A model generated the notes under the pieces. The model was not told the DNA's origin, did not search any database, and saw only the letters and a list, made by a program, of their open reading frames with translations. A program made the translations under genes and the position numbers. Positions 1 through 12,379 of a stretch of 64,000 nt of DNA are shown here, piece after piece (position 1 is the stretch's first letter; each line of letters starts with the position of its first letter). The stretch comes from Lichenostomus cassidix (Eukaryota > Chordata > Aves > Passeriformes > Meliphagidae). The stretch lies in contig CM039181.1 in NCBI GenBank assembly GCA_008360975.2, positions 8,974,380-9,038,379 on the forward strand. Reading direction: 5' to 3'.

Positions 1-3000
1 CTCTGCTCCAGGAGCTCCTGAGAACAGCAGAAACAGTGACAGAAGGACTACTGCTGTCTTCCCCCTCCTCATACTTTTGGTGTGTTCCTCCCACTTTTCC
101 CCCATTCCTTCGAGGACATCTGTGGTGGTGTTGAAAACCGGTGGCTTTGCTGCTCCCCTCCCAGCTCTCCAGACGTGGTTGTGCCTGCTGAGCCACTGCT
201 ATCAATCCTCTCCTTCCAGCTGCAAGCCTTGTGACTCAGATTCTCCAGAAAAACCCTTGGCTCAGCATCATAAGCAGGAGGAATTAAAACTCATGAAAAA
301 CGAGCTCGTACCAACCCTTTTTATAAGTCTCTAATGGAGGGTCATATGAGCTGGTCAGACCCCCTGCCTTCCCCTTCTACCCCCTCCCCCTTCTCCAATC
401 TTCCTGTTATTCTTGGCCACAAACTGCTGGGTGTTTCAGCTGGGGCACTTGGAGCAGGAGAGGATATCCCATTCAAAAGCCCAAATCCCAGTGTGGCCTT
501 TTCCTGCTGGAAGCAGTTGTAAAATTTCTTTCTTTTTTTTTTTTTCCCCCTTCTTTTCTTGGTACAGTTTTCCTGACCTACATATTCCAGCATGCTATGA
601 CTTCTGCTCTATCAATGACCCACATTTTCAAACTGGAAAAGAAAAACCCCAGCAAGAGATGGTAGTAGATAAATATGGGAAGCAGGAGCCCAGCCCTGTG
701 GGGAGATCTCCAAGCAGTTGCCCAAAAGTAAGGCTGATTTAGGAGCTTCTTTTTATTCCCCCTCCCCAACCCTTCCACCCAGCTGCTTCTACTTAAGAAC
801 CAAAACAAAGCACAGATCTCCCACTAATTCAATTTCAGACTGGGAGGGGTTTTGAGCAAATCACTCAGGCTGCTCTAGACTGTTCCCCTTTACCACAGCA
901 CATCCAACAGGGGAGACCCAGCACCCTCAAAGGGATCTGAGCTCCTGACACCCCCCAGGAATTAGACAGTTCCAGGATCTGAACCCCAATGTAGAAGCAG
1001 ACCCCTGAAAATCACCAAACCTGCTGGGAAAACACCTCCCTCCCAGAAGGAGGGATGGGCAGCAGCAGAGGTGATGGAAACCAAGCCAAACGCTGCAGAG
1101 AGTATACCAGGAGTGACTCCCTGGGCTGGAGGAGATGGACATGGGGTAGGAAGAGGAGTTGGAGGAGCAGGGCTCTGCCCTGGGGCCTCACTGTCCCTCA
1201 GGTCACCCTGAGCTTCAGCTGCACCCCTGGAGCTGATGGGCTACAGATGCCCAGACCTCCCCATCCCATCTCCATCTCTGACTGCCAGCCCTGCCTCTGT
1301 CTGTCCTTCTCTTGGTTCTTCTGGAGAAATCAGGATTAATGCAGCCCAGACCAAGTGCATGTTCCTTCCTCCAAAACCATCCTGTCTTCACTCACCTCTT
1401 CCTCTGCTCTCCATATCAACTGCCCACCCTAACCCCACCTCTGTCATGCAAATTCATCCTCCAGGAGCTAACAGATTCCTCCTCCCTGCTTTTCCTGCTT
1501 TTAGCTAAAGCTTTTTCCATAACACATGCCAAAGCCAGCCTTGTCCTTGCTGCTGCAGCAGCAGACATGCCCAAGCCATTGCTTTTTGTGCCAGGATGAA
1601 GAGCACGTTCGCTTGGCACCCACAAATCACCACCTCCAGCCTTGTAGCTCTCAAATCTGCTCCTTTTCTTTAGAACTGAGGGAATATGGTCCACAGTGGC
1701 TTCCTCCATGGGCTCCCCACTGACAGCACAGCTGGAATACCAGTTTCAGGTGATAGAGTCTTGTTCTAGTTCACCACAGGTTGCTAACAGTAATTGAAGC
1801 ATGGTGGAATTATCTGTTTAAGGATTCTAATTTCCTGTTATTATTTAATTCTGTGCACATCGATTTAGATAGATCAGTAGCTCTAAACATGTTCAACTCA
1901 ATGGACTTCCAGGTCAGAAAGATGATTTCTGCTTGCTCAACATCTGTACCTTGGGCTCTGCAACTCATTCTTTTTTTTTCTTTAAAGCTATTTCTAAGCA
2001 GCTCTGTGCTAGAATAGTACACAGGAGTGTCATTTAATAAGACACTAAATACAATCCTAGACTGAAGATGGCTCTTAATAGAAAATTGGGGGTTTTTCCA
2101 GGCTTTGATTCTATCTTCCTTCTTTTCCCAAAGTGTCTGGGGCTCCAGCCTGCCGTAGAGCAGTTACCCACCAGTGCAAAGGGCTCTGACCCAGAGCTTT
2201 GGGACATGCCCTCAGTGCATGCAGGGCACAGGGAGAGACTCCTGGTACCACAGGCACAGCTGCACAGCAGCTCACAGGGGAGCCAGGACTGGGATGTGCA
2301 GGGATGTGGAAATAGGAATTTTAGAAATAGCTGTCAGATACCTTATAATTTGAAAAAGCCCCTTGTTGATTTGGGGGATTAAATTCCCTCTCCTTCCACC
2401 CCTGCCCTGTCTGGACTGTAAGCACAATGGGACTGCTTTTTTCCTGTGTGTTCAGTGATGGATTTCAGAGTCTGACATGAGAGACTTGGTTTGGAAAGAC
2501 CAAGTTGTGCTCAAACACACCACGACTGCAAAGCACTCACCTCACAGGAAGAGAAAGGAATTCAGCAGAAAAGCTGTGCCATGGGGATGGCTGGGTTTCA
2601 CTCCTGGGCATATTTCTAGGGAAAAAACAGGGAGGGCTGGGTTTCCTTTGTGCTCTGTCCTTACACCACACCAGCCAGGTCTCTGCTGAGACATGCCTTT
2701 TACTTCCTGCACCAACCACACAAATCCCTGCCTGATCTCAAGCGTTCCATGGGGAATTTCCTGCTGATTCTTTGGTGCTGCTGTGGCTTAGCAGGGTGAG
2801 GAGGTCAGCACTGGTGGATTCCTGTCCCTTTCTGTTCACAGCCTGCCCCATTTTTAGGGACAATGACATGCCAGTCCCCACTCAATCCTATGGGAATGAG
2901 GGGAATGGTGGGGCTGATGTGGGGCAGTGGTGATGCTGGAGGGAAACACCTTCATAGTGAGGCCACCATACTCCTCTTACAAGGAGTACATGTCACCCAA

Positions 3001-5390
3001 AGAAGGGACAAAGGCACGGGTTGGGCCACTTCATGAGATCTTTCCCTAAATAAAAACCTGAAACAAGGAAAGCTGTGGTTATTCCAAGCCTGTGTGAGCT
3101 GCAAACATCCAGGGAGAGGGAAAGGAAAAACAAAAGGACACAGACACCCCAGCAGGGGTTTGATGAGGTGACACCAGGCCAAGCCAGATGTCCCAGGAGC
3201 ACAGTGGGAACACAGCTCTGTGAATTCCACACCCCAAACACAGACAGGCTGGTGCAAGGGGAGCACAGGCATGAAAACAGGCAGAGCTTGGCTTCCCTAA
3301 CCCACTGCTGCTCTGTGGACTGTCTGAGCAAGCAGCACCAGGTCTCAGCATCCTCCTGTCCCCTGATCCACTCCTCCCCAGCTCCCATCCTGCTGCCAGA
3401 ATGGGTGTCACCACCTGCACGGGACTTGGTGACTGAAAGGTGGCCAGGGAGGACAGAAAGTATGAGAAAGTGAGGGAGAGGAGGCAGAGAAGAGAGAAAC
3501 CTGGCAATGTGGTGGGAAACCTGGAAATGTGTGGTGGTGCTGACGTGTTCTGGGATAACCAAAACCTGATGGCAAATTAACTCCCTTCTTTTGGGGTTTA
3601 TTTTGAGACCTCAGCAGCTTTGAATGTGGTGTTTGTGAAGAAAAGACCAAGGCAGGGGAGATCCCAGACAGGAGGGCTGAAGTCTAACACTTAAGGAGAC
3701 ACAGAGTACCTTCAGTCAAGTCAGCTGTGGAGATGAACAAGGATCTGGGCAGAGTTTAGGTCCTGCCCCAGTGCTGGGTGTCTCTGTCCTTGCACATCTA
3801 CTTGTTCAGCAAAATGGTCTGGGAGGAAAACTGGTGCTCTTTGGCCAAAAATGTCTTGTCAAGCCCTGACTCCCTTAGGGGATTATATGCAGAATAGCTT
3901 GAAGATTTATCTTCCACAGTTTAGTGCAAAAAATATTTAAGGGTCCCTCTGAGAATGATAAAAATTTAGAGACCCTGGATTTTCAAAAGAACCTCAAAGT
4001 GGCCTCCAGGTTTTTACTCTATTCTTACAATTTCGTTAAAAATAGCAGGGACTGTTGGGTGTTAGGTGCCCTGCACAAAAACCAAAGATACCTTCCCTAA
4101 AGTTAGAGAGCTAGAAATCAGGAATCTAAATCTATTTCTCAATCCCCTACCAGTAAATGGCCCAAATATCCAGAAGTGCTGAGCAGTCGTGGCTCCCATG
4201 GCAGAGCCAAGACAGTGCTATGCAGTCTGGCAGCAAAATGAAGTGAGCCACAAACCTGGAAGCCCAAATGACCCATTTTTTTACAAACCATGGTTTCCTG
4301 ACCTGGTTGTTCATGACTGCAAAAAATTCGTGTGTGGATCCAAAGCCTGCATCTTAAAAAAAAAAAAATCAGACTGGAAAATTCACCATGAGAATGTGAA
4401 GAGAGAGGGCTGAGGTTTCTCCCCCCTCCAAGATGACTAATGAAAAGCTTTCAGGACTGTGACAGAAAGAGCTAAGAAAACAGCAGTGATGTGCCACAGC
4501 AGTCCCATTGCACAGAAATGATGCACAGCAGTAACCCACAGCCCTCCTTGAGAGGCTGGGAGGGAGCAGGTGGCAAATGAGCCAATGTTTTGGTGCTGTG
4601 AAAGCTCTCAGTGCAGCAGCAGTCACCAGGCTCCAAGAATATCAGCAGCCTCCCTCCAGCCCTGCAGAGAGTGAGGTCTCTTGCCTGCAGGCTGCTGAAG
4701 CACACAAAACTCGTTTAAGATCCCTGAGATAAGTAAACCTGACAATGCCATGTTTTGACTGGAAAGAAGCCTCCAGCATTAGAAGCACAAGTGGTAAAAG
4801 GATGTATTTTCTGCTTCCACCTCCTCCCAGTCCTGTAATCTGTGCAAATTTTGGGAGCCACATAGAAACTTCCAGCATTTTGATATGCTGTAAAATCAGG
4901 AGAAGCAAAAGCCTGAGCTAGCTGAGAAATGAGACAAAGGATCTTTTCAAACCAAACAAGGGAGAAATCACAATACAGTTTCTGAGAGGATCAAAGGCAT
5001 ATTTATGTCACACTTATGATGTGCACTAAGAAGCCTTTTGGGAAGCCCTTGTGAGTCACTGAAATCAGCCATCTGGCTGCCATGATTAATGTTTTTCCAG
5101 ATTTACCCCTTCCCAGGATTGGATGCTGTTTTATCAGTGAGCACAAGAGTAAAACAAGCCTTTCCAGAAACACTGCTGACCACACAAAGGACCAACCAGA
5201 ACCATACACGTGCACTTGCCTGACTGTCTGTGCTACAGAGCTCTCAAGAGCCTTCCTCAGTCCTCAGGGCCTCTCAAGTACTGCAGCCTGCCAAGCCCAG
5301 CTATCAGAGCAGCAGAAGGTCAGCTGGTGTAGAAGTTCTTGCTATAGAGAGAGGCAGGAGGGGAGTGTAGGAAGGTGAGGGTCTCAGGAC
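1..5390. other. Non-coding stretch, no gene recognised
   Basis: I see ordinary unique-looking DNA with no exon I can support, no clear interspersed repeat and no tandem array. Open frames here (longest about 189 codons near 3.0-3.56 kb on the minus strand) overlap other open frames on both strands and show no recognisable protein. Short T-, A- and pyrimidine-rich runs occur, for example around 531-552 and 4355-4368. Confidence 0.6.
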
Positions 5391-5612
5391 CCACAGAATC
5401 ACAGATTAGGTGGGGTTAGAAGGCACCTCTGGAGCTCTTTGGTTCAGCCACCCTTGCTCAGGCAGAACCACTTTGGGCCACTTGCCCAGGACCATGTCCA
5501 GGTGACTTTGTAGAGTCTCCCTTTCCAACAAGAGAGACTCTCCAACCCCTCTTGGCCACCTGTGCCAGTGCTCAGTCACCCTCACAGTAAAAGTCTCCAG
5601 TACACTTCTGTC
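5391..5612 (-). mobile_element. CR1 LINE 3' fragment (reverse orientation)
   Basis: The plus strand opens with CACAGAATCACAG, the reverse complement of the CR1 terminal tract. It continues with the CR1 order: a decayed 'ttggaagagacctctagagatcat' block, 'tgctcaggcag', 'ttgcccaggaccatgtccagg', and then 'cagtgctcagtcaccctcacagtaaa'. This matches the reverse complement of the common avian CR1 3' region. Divergence is high, so it is an old, 5'-truncated copy with no coding capacity. Similarity may run on to about 5650. CR1 is a non-LTR retrotransposon that makes no regular target-site duplication, and none is seen. Confidence 0.85.
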
Positions 5613-5659
5613 ACCTGAAGGACGCACCAGGTAGTCCAGAAGGTGTTCCTGTACCACAG

Positions 5660-8600
5660 ACAGGACATGCTGCCCTCAGGTTTCACAGAGGCTTGGCAGC
5701 TGGAGAAGAGCAGGAAACTCTGGTTCCCTTCTGGCTTTGAGGGGACTGAACTCCTTGGACAGGTAATTCATGTAAACCATTACACATGAGCTCCTCCCTG
5801 TGCTGTCCTGTTTTATCTCTTCCATATTTCTGGTTCCCTTTTTTTCCCATTTAGCTAGGGTAGATCTCTCATCTCTGTTTCCCAGCAAGACAACCAGACC
5901 TCCCAGCTCTATTCCCACTCTGTGCTTCTGCTTTCACTACCCTTTCTAGTTTGCCTTCTTCCCAGTCTGGCCTTCCATCAGACTCAGCTTCACTTTTAAC
6001 CACCTATTCACCACCTTTGTGCTGCTTGATGGATGCTCTGACAGCACAGTCAGATGCTCCAGAAGACAAGAGCTGTCAAAAATCCTGCTTTCTGGTCTTT
6101 TTAGCATCCCCTCCCTCTGTGACAGCAACAGCCTGACTGCCCTTCCTCTGCACGAGAAATAGCACATGAGTCATGCAGGGAGGATAAATTAAGACCATCC
6201 CAGAAATACCCTGGCTGGCTGTAGGGCTGAGCTTCCTGCCAGACCTCAGCGCCACTGGCAGAGCATGACAACATCCCAATAAAGATAATAATTAATTAAC
6301 GATCTTTCACACTCTGAACCTCTGGATTTGCACAGCCTCCTGATTCCGGGAAGCCAGGAATTTAGCAATGCCCACACCATCTGTCTTTTGTCTGCAGAAG
6401 AATTTATTCCTCTTTTCAGAGGCCAGCAAGGAAACTGGGTCTGTTTAGCATTCTCACCTAGTTACAGTCAGTACGCTCTGTGCTGCTACTGCAAATAAAT
6501 ATGTGCCTCTTGCCTAGACTTAGGGAAAGATGTTGTGTGCCAATTTTTTTTATCTTTTAAAAAAATATTCCATTGAAAAACATGATTACTTCAAACCCAG
6601 GGAATGTTTTATGGAGACTTCCGACTTCCTTAATTGGTAAATAATGCTCCAAGTGCCTTGTTTATTGTTTACTGTTTAGTGCCATGTCTCTTGTTGAAAG
6701 AACTGGCAACAGTGGTTTAAATGCTTAGTCCAGAGGGAATTGGGAAGTTTCCAGCATCACACCTAAGTCTAATCTCCCTCTCTGTCATGTTTTTTCCTCT
6801 GTACTGCCTAACATGCTGGGAGTGCTCTCACATTTCAGGCTTTCCTGATGAATAGGTCAGGCAGGGGTGCAGGAACCGCCAGCCAGTGGAAAGGATTTGG
6901 GATGGGATACCAGAGAACTGAGTCAGCCCATTCCTCCGTCCCACTTCAAGTAAACCTCTTCTCTTGGCTGCCTCTCAGCTTCTTCATATAAGCAAAATGT
7001 GGATCACAGCCTTCTCTGCTCCTAGCCAGGTGCATGGAGCTGAAGGGATGAAAAACTGTGTCTCCTGGCCAGCGACCCATGGCTGGGAACACTGCAGTCC
7101 TCTGCAGTAAGAAGTTCACAGGAACTTGGGGGAGAGATGGAACCAGAAGCAGGAGGTCCCCAGAAGTTTGGGAAGCAGGCAGCAGGTGGGAGAGGGTGAG
7201 AGAGCAAGGGAAGGAAGGAGATGGAGAGCACAGAGCAGAGGGGGAGCAGGACAAGCAGGAGGCAACAGCACATCCACAGGCATCTGAGACACTGTGGCTT
7301 TGGTATCCACAGGGCTTAAAGGGAGGGATTAACTGGGGAGCAAGAATAACAGAGGTCAGGAAAGAAGGGAAGGGACCTCGGCTGTTCACATGGGAGCCAG
7401 TTTAGGACTGGTTTTGATTGTGAATTTTCTTGTTCTTGGTTTTTAAAAATCCCATCCTCATGATTTCCCCTGGGAATTCAGTCAATAATACAACAGCTGA
7501 TGGAACATCTTTCCTGAGACTAAACTTTCCTTTTGTGTGCCCTCTGTCCCAGCCTGTGACTCCTCACATGTGCAATGTGAAACACTCCTCCTTCTGCTCT
7601 GCCTTCACACTCACAGAGCCAGCAGGCTGCTCCAGCCTCCCTCTGCTCCCTTCTCCCGCCCAGCCTCTTTTCCCCAAACCAGGCTGATGTCACTTCTCAT
7701 CCATCTCTTCTCTCAGCCACACAGGGAGCTCAGGGGCAGCAGTGAGAGAATCACTGTGGTATTTCCATCACATGCCTGTGCTAATAAACTGGTGGCACTG
7801 CCACTGTTGTGGTGTTTTCTCACCTGAACAGTTGTCTAAACGTTCTTCCTTTTTTCTCTCTTGCAGGGGAAAATTGGCTTCTGCTTCTCTTTTACTACCA
7901 AGCATGAACACCCAGCCTGTAACCTAAAGACACATAGCAGGAATGAAAGGGCAGCAGATGAAGATGGTCTTTTGCTTACAGTTTCTCACCTCCATCTACC
8001 TTGCACTGAGACAGAAAGCTCCCCTCTAGCATTTTCTGGGGCTTAGCCTAGAAGTCATACTTCTGTGCCTGTTTTTAATCTTCCTTGACACTTCTGCAGC
8101 AATGCACATGCCCCAAAGACTTAACTCATCCCAGCTGAGCTGTTTCAGAGCTCATAATTTGAAAACAGGATAAAAAAACCTGCTGTCTCCCCTGATGGTG
8201 CAGGCTTGCTGCAGCCCCTGATGAAAGCATGAACTGTACAAAGGGCTGTCCAGCCAACTGACTAACTGCTTCAGCTGGGGACTAGCCAGAACTAGGAGTA
8301 AACATTTGGGCTGGAGACTAGAAAATCTACCCTGTGGAGGATGTTACAGGTCATTGTCTGGGATACTGCCCCTGATGTTCAGGAGAGATGAGGTAATTAA
8401 CTGAAACAGGGAAACTGAAGTCAAAATAAAGGTGTCCCAAGAAAGGTCCTAATCTGATTAATGTTGTGTTTGGCTCCAGACTCCCTTCTTCTCTTTCAGT
8501 GTGTCAGATGATGGGTTAAGGGCTGGGAATCTGATCCTGAGAGCTCCTTTTGGCAGAGGAAACTGGGGTGTTTTTTTTTAGTGAGCATGTTCTGGGAGGT

Positions 8601-9243
8601 GTAAGAGTTTTTGCTTCCCTGAGAAGGAGCAGGAGGGAATAGAGGGAGAGCTTTTGCTCTGGTCAGTCCTCCCCAGGCTCCTCTCCTCCCTCTGCTCTCA
8701 CACACTCAGCCACCCTTGGTGGGGAGAGATAAAGAGAGTGGGAGAGACACAGCTCCTTTCACTTGGTTCATTCAGAAAGCCTTATTTTTAGTAATGTTAC
8801 ACCGAGGCTGCAAACAGCTCAAGTGGTGGATGGTGCTAAAACTGCGTCCTGGGCATGTTCCCAGCTGGAAAGATATCACAGGGCTGCAGCCCACCAGGGA
8901 GACAGCAAGGCCAGCATTGCAGAGCAGAGCAGAGCCTCACCCACCCTGCAGCCTGTCCTGCACTGTGACCAGGGCCAGGAGCTGCAGGGAGAGGGAGAAA
9001 ACACCCCACACACCCCTGTTTGCACAGCATGGTGCAAGGAGAGCAGCCCTGCCCCTCAGGCACACTGCTGAGGCACAGCCAGCAAGCCCCTGGGACCCCA
9101 CTGCAGCCAGGGGTGAGCTTGGTGGCCAGAAGCAGACACACCCTGGCCCCAGGTGGGAGCAAAATGGCTGGAAAATGGTCAAAATTGAGCAGAGGCTCTG
9201 CTGGAGCATTGGTTCTGCTCCCAGGGGAGTCCTGATGAAGCTG
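5660..9243. other. Non-coding stretch with one weak exon candidate
   Basis: There is no clear repeat or gene in this interval. An AT-rich part around 6275-6680 has many TAAT-type motifs and looks like it could be regulatory DNA, but only an alignment could show that. One splice-acceptor-led open segment at 7867-8046 is described as a finding. Confidence 0.5.
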
Positions 9244-9432
9244 GGCAGGGTGCCAGAGAGGCTGTGCTGCCCCAGCCCTGCAAGTGTCCAAGGCCAGGTT
9301 GGATAAGGTTTTGGGCAATGTGGGACGGTGGGAGATGTCTCTGCACATTGCAGGGATTGTGACCAGATGATCTTTAAGGTCCCTTCCATCCCTTTCCATT
9401 CTGATTCCATGATTCTATGATTCCATGATCTC
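9244..9432 (+). mobile_element. CR1 LINE 3' end
   Basis: The segment follows the CR1 3' consensus in order: 'gccagagaggctgtg', 'ccctgcaagtgtccaaggcc', 'aggttggataaggttttggg', then 'gatgatctttaaggtccctt', and ends in repeats of ATTC(T/C)ATG. The ATTCTATG-type tail marks the 3' terminus, so the copy is in plus orientation. It is strongly 5'-truncated and non-coding. Apart from CR1 matches, the preceding 500 bp is only G+C-rich sequence. Confidence 0.93.
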
Positions 9433-11080
9433 TGAGAAGCAGCTCTTTCTCCAAGCACTTGACAGACCTGGGGCTGTTTGCATGGCAGGGATGTTCCAGA
9501 AGCTGTGATCCTTCTGGCTGGCCAGAAATGAGATCTGCACTGGGAGCTCCCTGCCTTCCTGCCAGCCTCAGGTGACCCTCCAGGCTCTCATGTGTCTCTC
9601 AGTCTGTAGCTTGGACAAGACAGCAGGTCACCTCTTCACCATGTGCTTCTCCCCCTTCATTCCCTTTTCTGCCCATCCTGTCCACACCAGCTCTGAGGAA
9701 TTGTTTCATTCCCAAGTCCCTCAAAGTCCTAATCCCAGCCACAGTGAATGATGGAGTGCAGTATAGGCTCTAAAAAACAGTGGGTTTTGGGTTAAGCCTG
9801 TTTTCTATGTTTATATGGCACATTTCACTCCATTTCCACAGAAAACAGCCCTTTTAGCAGAAACTCAGTATGTGAGAAATACAACATCTACTCTGCTAAA
9901 ATACGATCAGCTATGCAATGCAGACATAATAACACACAGAGCTGTGAACAGAGCTAAAACCACTGACCAAAAACTTTGACCCCACAGCCCATGGGTTCAG
10001 AGTCATCATATTTTTAACATGTGATAAACACTGATCCTTCCCTTTTGGGCACTATGTGTAGCAAGCAGGAGAACACTGAATTACAGGACAACACCTACAA
10101 TGAGAACATTTCTCAGAGTTCTAGATCCCGGCAGAGGTGGCCATGGGGCACTGGCTGTGTGCACACCAAGCACCCTTATCCCTTTATCACTTTAAACCTC
10201 ATTCCAAGTGCTGGCCTAAGCTACCCTATGCAGCATCTTAATTATTGTTTAACTAGAAATTTATTTAGCCCTCGGGGTTGTATAAAATACATTTAATAAG
10301 GTTTAGACAAGTTCATTTGTGTTATTGCAGGTAACTTTGGCCAAGAACAGTTTGGTCTTACAAATCTGTGGCTAGCACAGGTCTTTCCCATGAGAATTCT
10401 TTTTGTGTTTTATAAACAAAGATAAAGTTTGGATGTTATTAAAAACAGTGTCTCGAGATTTGGACAGTGCAGGCCTGGCCAATCAAGCCTGGGGGGAGGT
10501 TTCTGACTGACCAATCTGGGTGACCTTTGAAAACTCTATATATATGTTGGATTCAAACAATGAAGTACTTTTTTCTATGCCACACTGAGAATCGGGGCTT
10601 TCCTTCTCTGCTAGCGGCTCAACAGGGACACAAATCCACAATCACAGCTGAACAGACAGTGAAATTTATCCTCACTGACCCCAAATATCACCTCAGCTTT
10701 GGCACACTTGGTCTAAGGGAAGAAGCATTTTAAAAAATATATGTTTTCACAAGTTTTGTGAAAACTGGCAGCTGAGTAAAGGCAATGGCCCCAAATTAAA
10801 GTGCCAGTGCAGAAGGCAAACAGAGCTCAGTCATGTGCTCTAATCTGGTGGCACCCAGCTGGGCAGGCAAGGCACCACAGCTTGAGCCTTGATGGTGTCA
10901 CAGCTCTCTGGGCAGGACTGTGGGCAAAGGGCTGCAGTCCTTGAGGAGCAGAGTCATCCCTCCTGACACCTGGGGAGCACTGGGGACACTGCTGTCCTCC
11001 TGAGAGAAAATGACTGAAACCCTTTGCTTCTCCATATCCTTAAGGCTCCCACCAGCTTTGGGAGAGTGGGGAAAACATGG
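9433..11080. other. Non-coding stretch, nothing recognised
   Basis: This is unique-looking DNA that is AT-rich around 9.75-10.75 kb. I see no exon, RNA gene or clear repeat. Confidence 0.55.
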
Positions 11081-11262
11081 CCAAAAATACAGTCAGATTA
11101 GGAGGAAAGAATGGTTGGAGTCAGATGGAGCCTTTGATGATCATCAAGTCTAATCTCCCTGCTATGGTCACAGATATCTTCCACCAGGCTGCTCCAAGCT
11201 CTGCCCAACCTGGCCTTGAACACTCCCAAGAGTGGGGCATCCACAGCTGCTTGGGGAAAATT
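11081..11262 (-). mobile_element. CR1 LINE 3' fragment (reverse orientation)
   Basis: On the plus strand a decayed 'gaatggttggagtcagatgg' block is followed by 'gatgatcatcaagtctaatc', 'ccctgctatggtcacagata', 'ccaggctgctccaagctctg', and 'cccaacctggccttgaacac', ending near 'ggggcatccacagctgcttg'. This is the reverse complement of the CR1 3' end, as at 9244-9432 but in the opposite direction. It is old and truncated, with no coding capacity. Confidence 0.9.
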
Positions 11263-12334
11263 TGGAACTTTGAAATTTGTATTGGAAGAAAACAGAAGCT
11301 GTGGTCTGCCTCTCACTGCAGGACAAGCATGGGACAAACCCTGCCTGGAAATATTTCCCTCCCACCACCTGATGCTCTTTGCCAGCTGTGCAGCTTCAGT
11401 GAGACTCTTTGGATCTCCCTAATGTTTAGACTTGCAGATACCCCAAAAGCTTTCTTTACAAAACCAATCTACATAAATTCAGTGTTGCTATGTCTGCAGA
11501 GCTCACTGTAAATGTCACACAGTTGCTTCCACATTATTAGAATGGGTTAAATTTTAGATTGCACTATTGAAAGTGAAGGTAAGAGTATTTTTAATAAAGA
11601 AATAAAAATTCAGACAAGACCATGCATTTTTCCTCTCCTCCATACAGTGTCAGCTTTCCCTGCACTGGCATCTATGTTACATCTGCAGAAGTATTTTTGA
11701 TATTTATAGCAGCAACCTTCCTCTTTGTTTTATATATATGCTTTCTTTTTCAGCATTTGTTCAGGGATATGTCAACAGGCAAAAAGTCAAGTAACTGCTC
11801 CATCCATAAAATGGGGTTTACTTGCTCAGAAATATACTTAGCTATATTTTCTAGATGCTAACTAAACCACACACTCTTCAGAAGGCACAAGTAGCTTTGT
11901 TTCAGTAGGTGGAGGACATTGCAGATATGAAAACCAAAGGGGAATCTGTTTCTGGGGTGGGTGGGGGGAGGAAAAAGTTCTATTTCCTCAAAATCTTAGA
12001 GGATCTAGTTTCTGTGACTGACATTTAAATGCAGTGCAGGAGGATAAATGGAGTGTGAAAGATTGCCTAGCCCCTAATTTTTCCTGTGTTTACATCTGGG
12101 TTTTATGTTATAGTCAATCCTCCTAAGCCTATTTGAAAATCAATCTCCAGTGAACAGGTGAATAGATAATGGAGTGGTGATTCTTCTGTCTCCATTTATC
12201 TTTCCACTCACAGAGTTAACTGAAAATAGGAACTCGCTCAGTACCATTTTTCAAGGCACACACTATTAGAAAGCACTGGCGTCATGCAGCAATTTGTCTT
12301 TTGGTTCACTGGCACTTCATAAAGGCTACAACTT
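11263..12334. other. Non-coding stretch, nothing recognised
   Basis: I see unique-looking, somewhat AT-rich DNA here. No exon, RNA gene or repeat could be supported. Confidence 0.5.
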
Positions 12335-12379
12335 ACAGAATATACAGAATATACAGAATATACAGAATATACAGAATAT
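12335..12379 (+). repeat. (ACAGAATAT)5 tandem repeat
   Basis: Five exact head-to-tail copies of the 9-bp unit ACAGAATAT start at 12335, 12344, 12353, 12362 and 12371. Because the unit is a multiple of three, the translated frame shows an Ile-Gln-Asn repeat, which is an artefact of the array. Identical copies suggest recent expansion and likely length polymorphism. Confidence 0.97.

Noticed and set aside
2993..3562. 189-codon minus-strand open frame
   Set aside because: Overlapped by other long frames on both strands in the same GC-rich sequence, with no recognisable domain. Likely chance.
8716..9399. 196- and 187-codon overlapping frames on opposite strands
   Set aside because: They run into the CR1 3' end and have no recognisable product.
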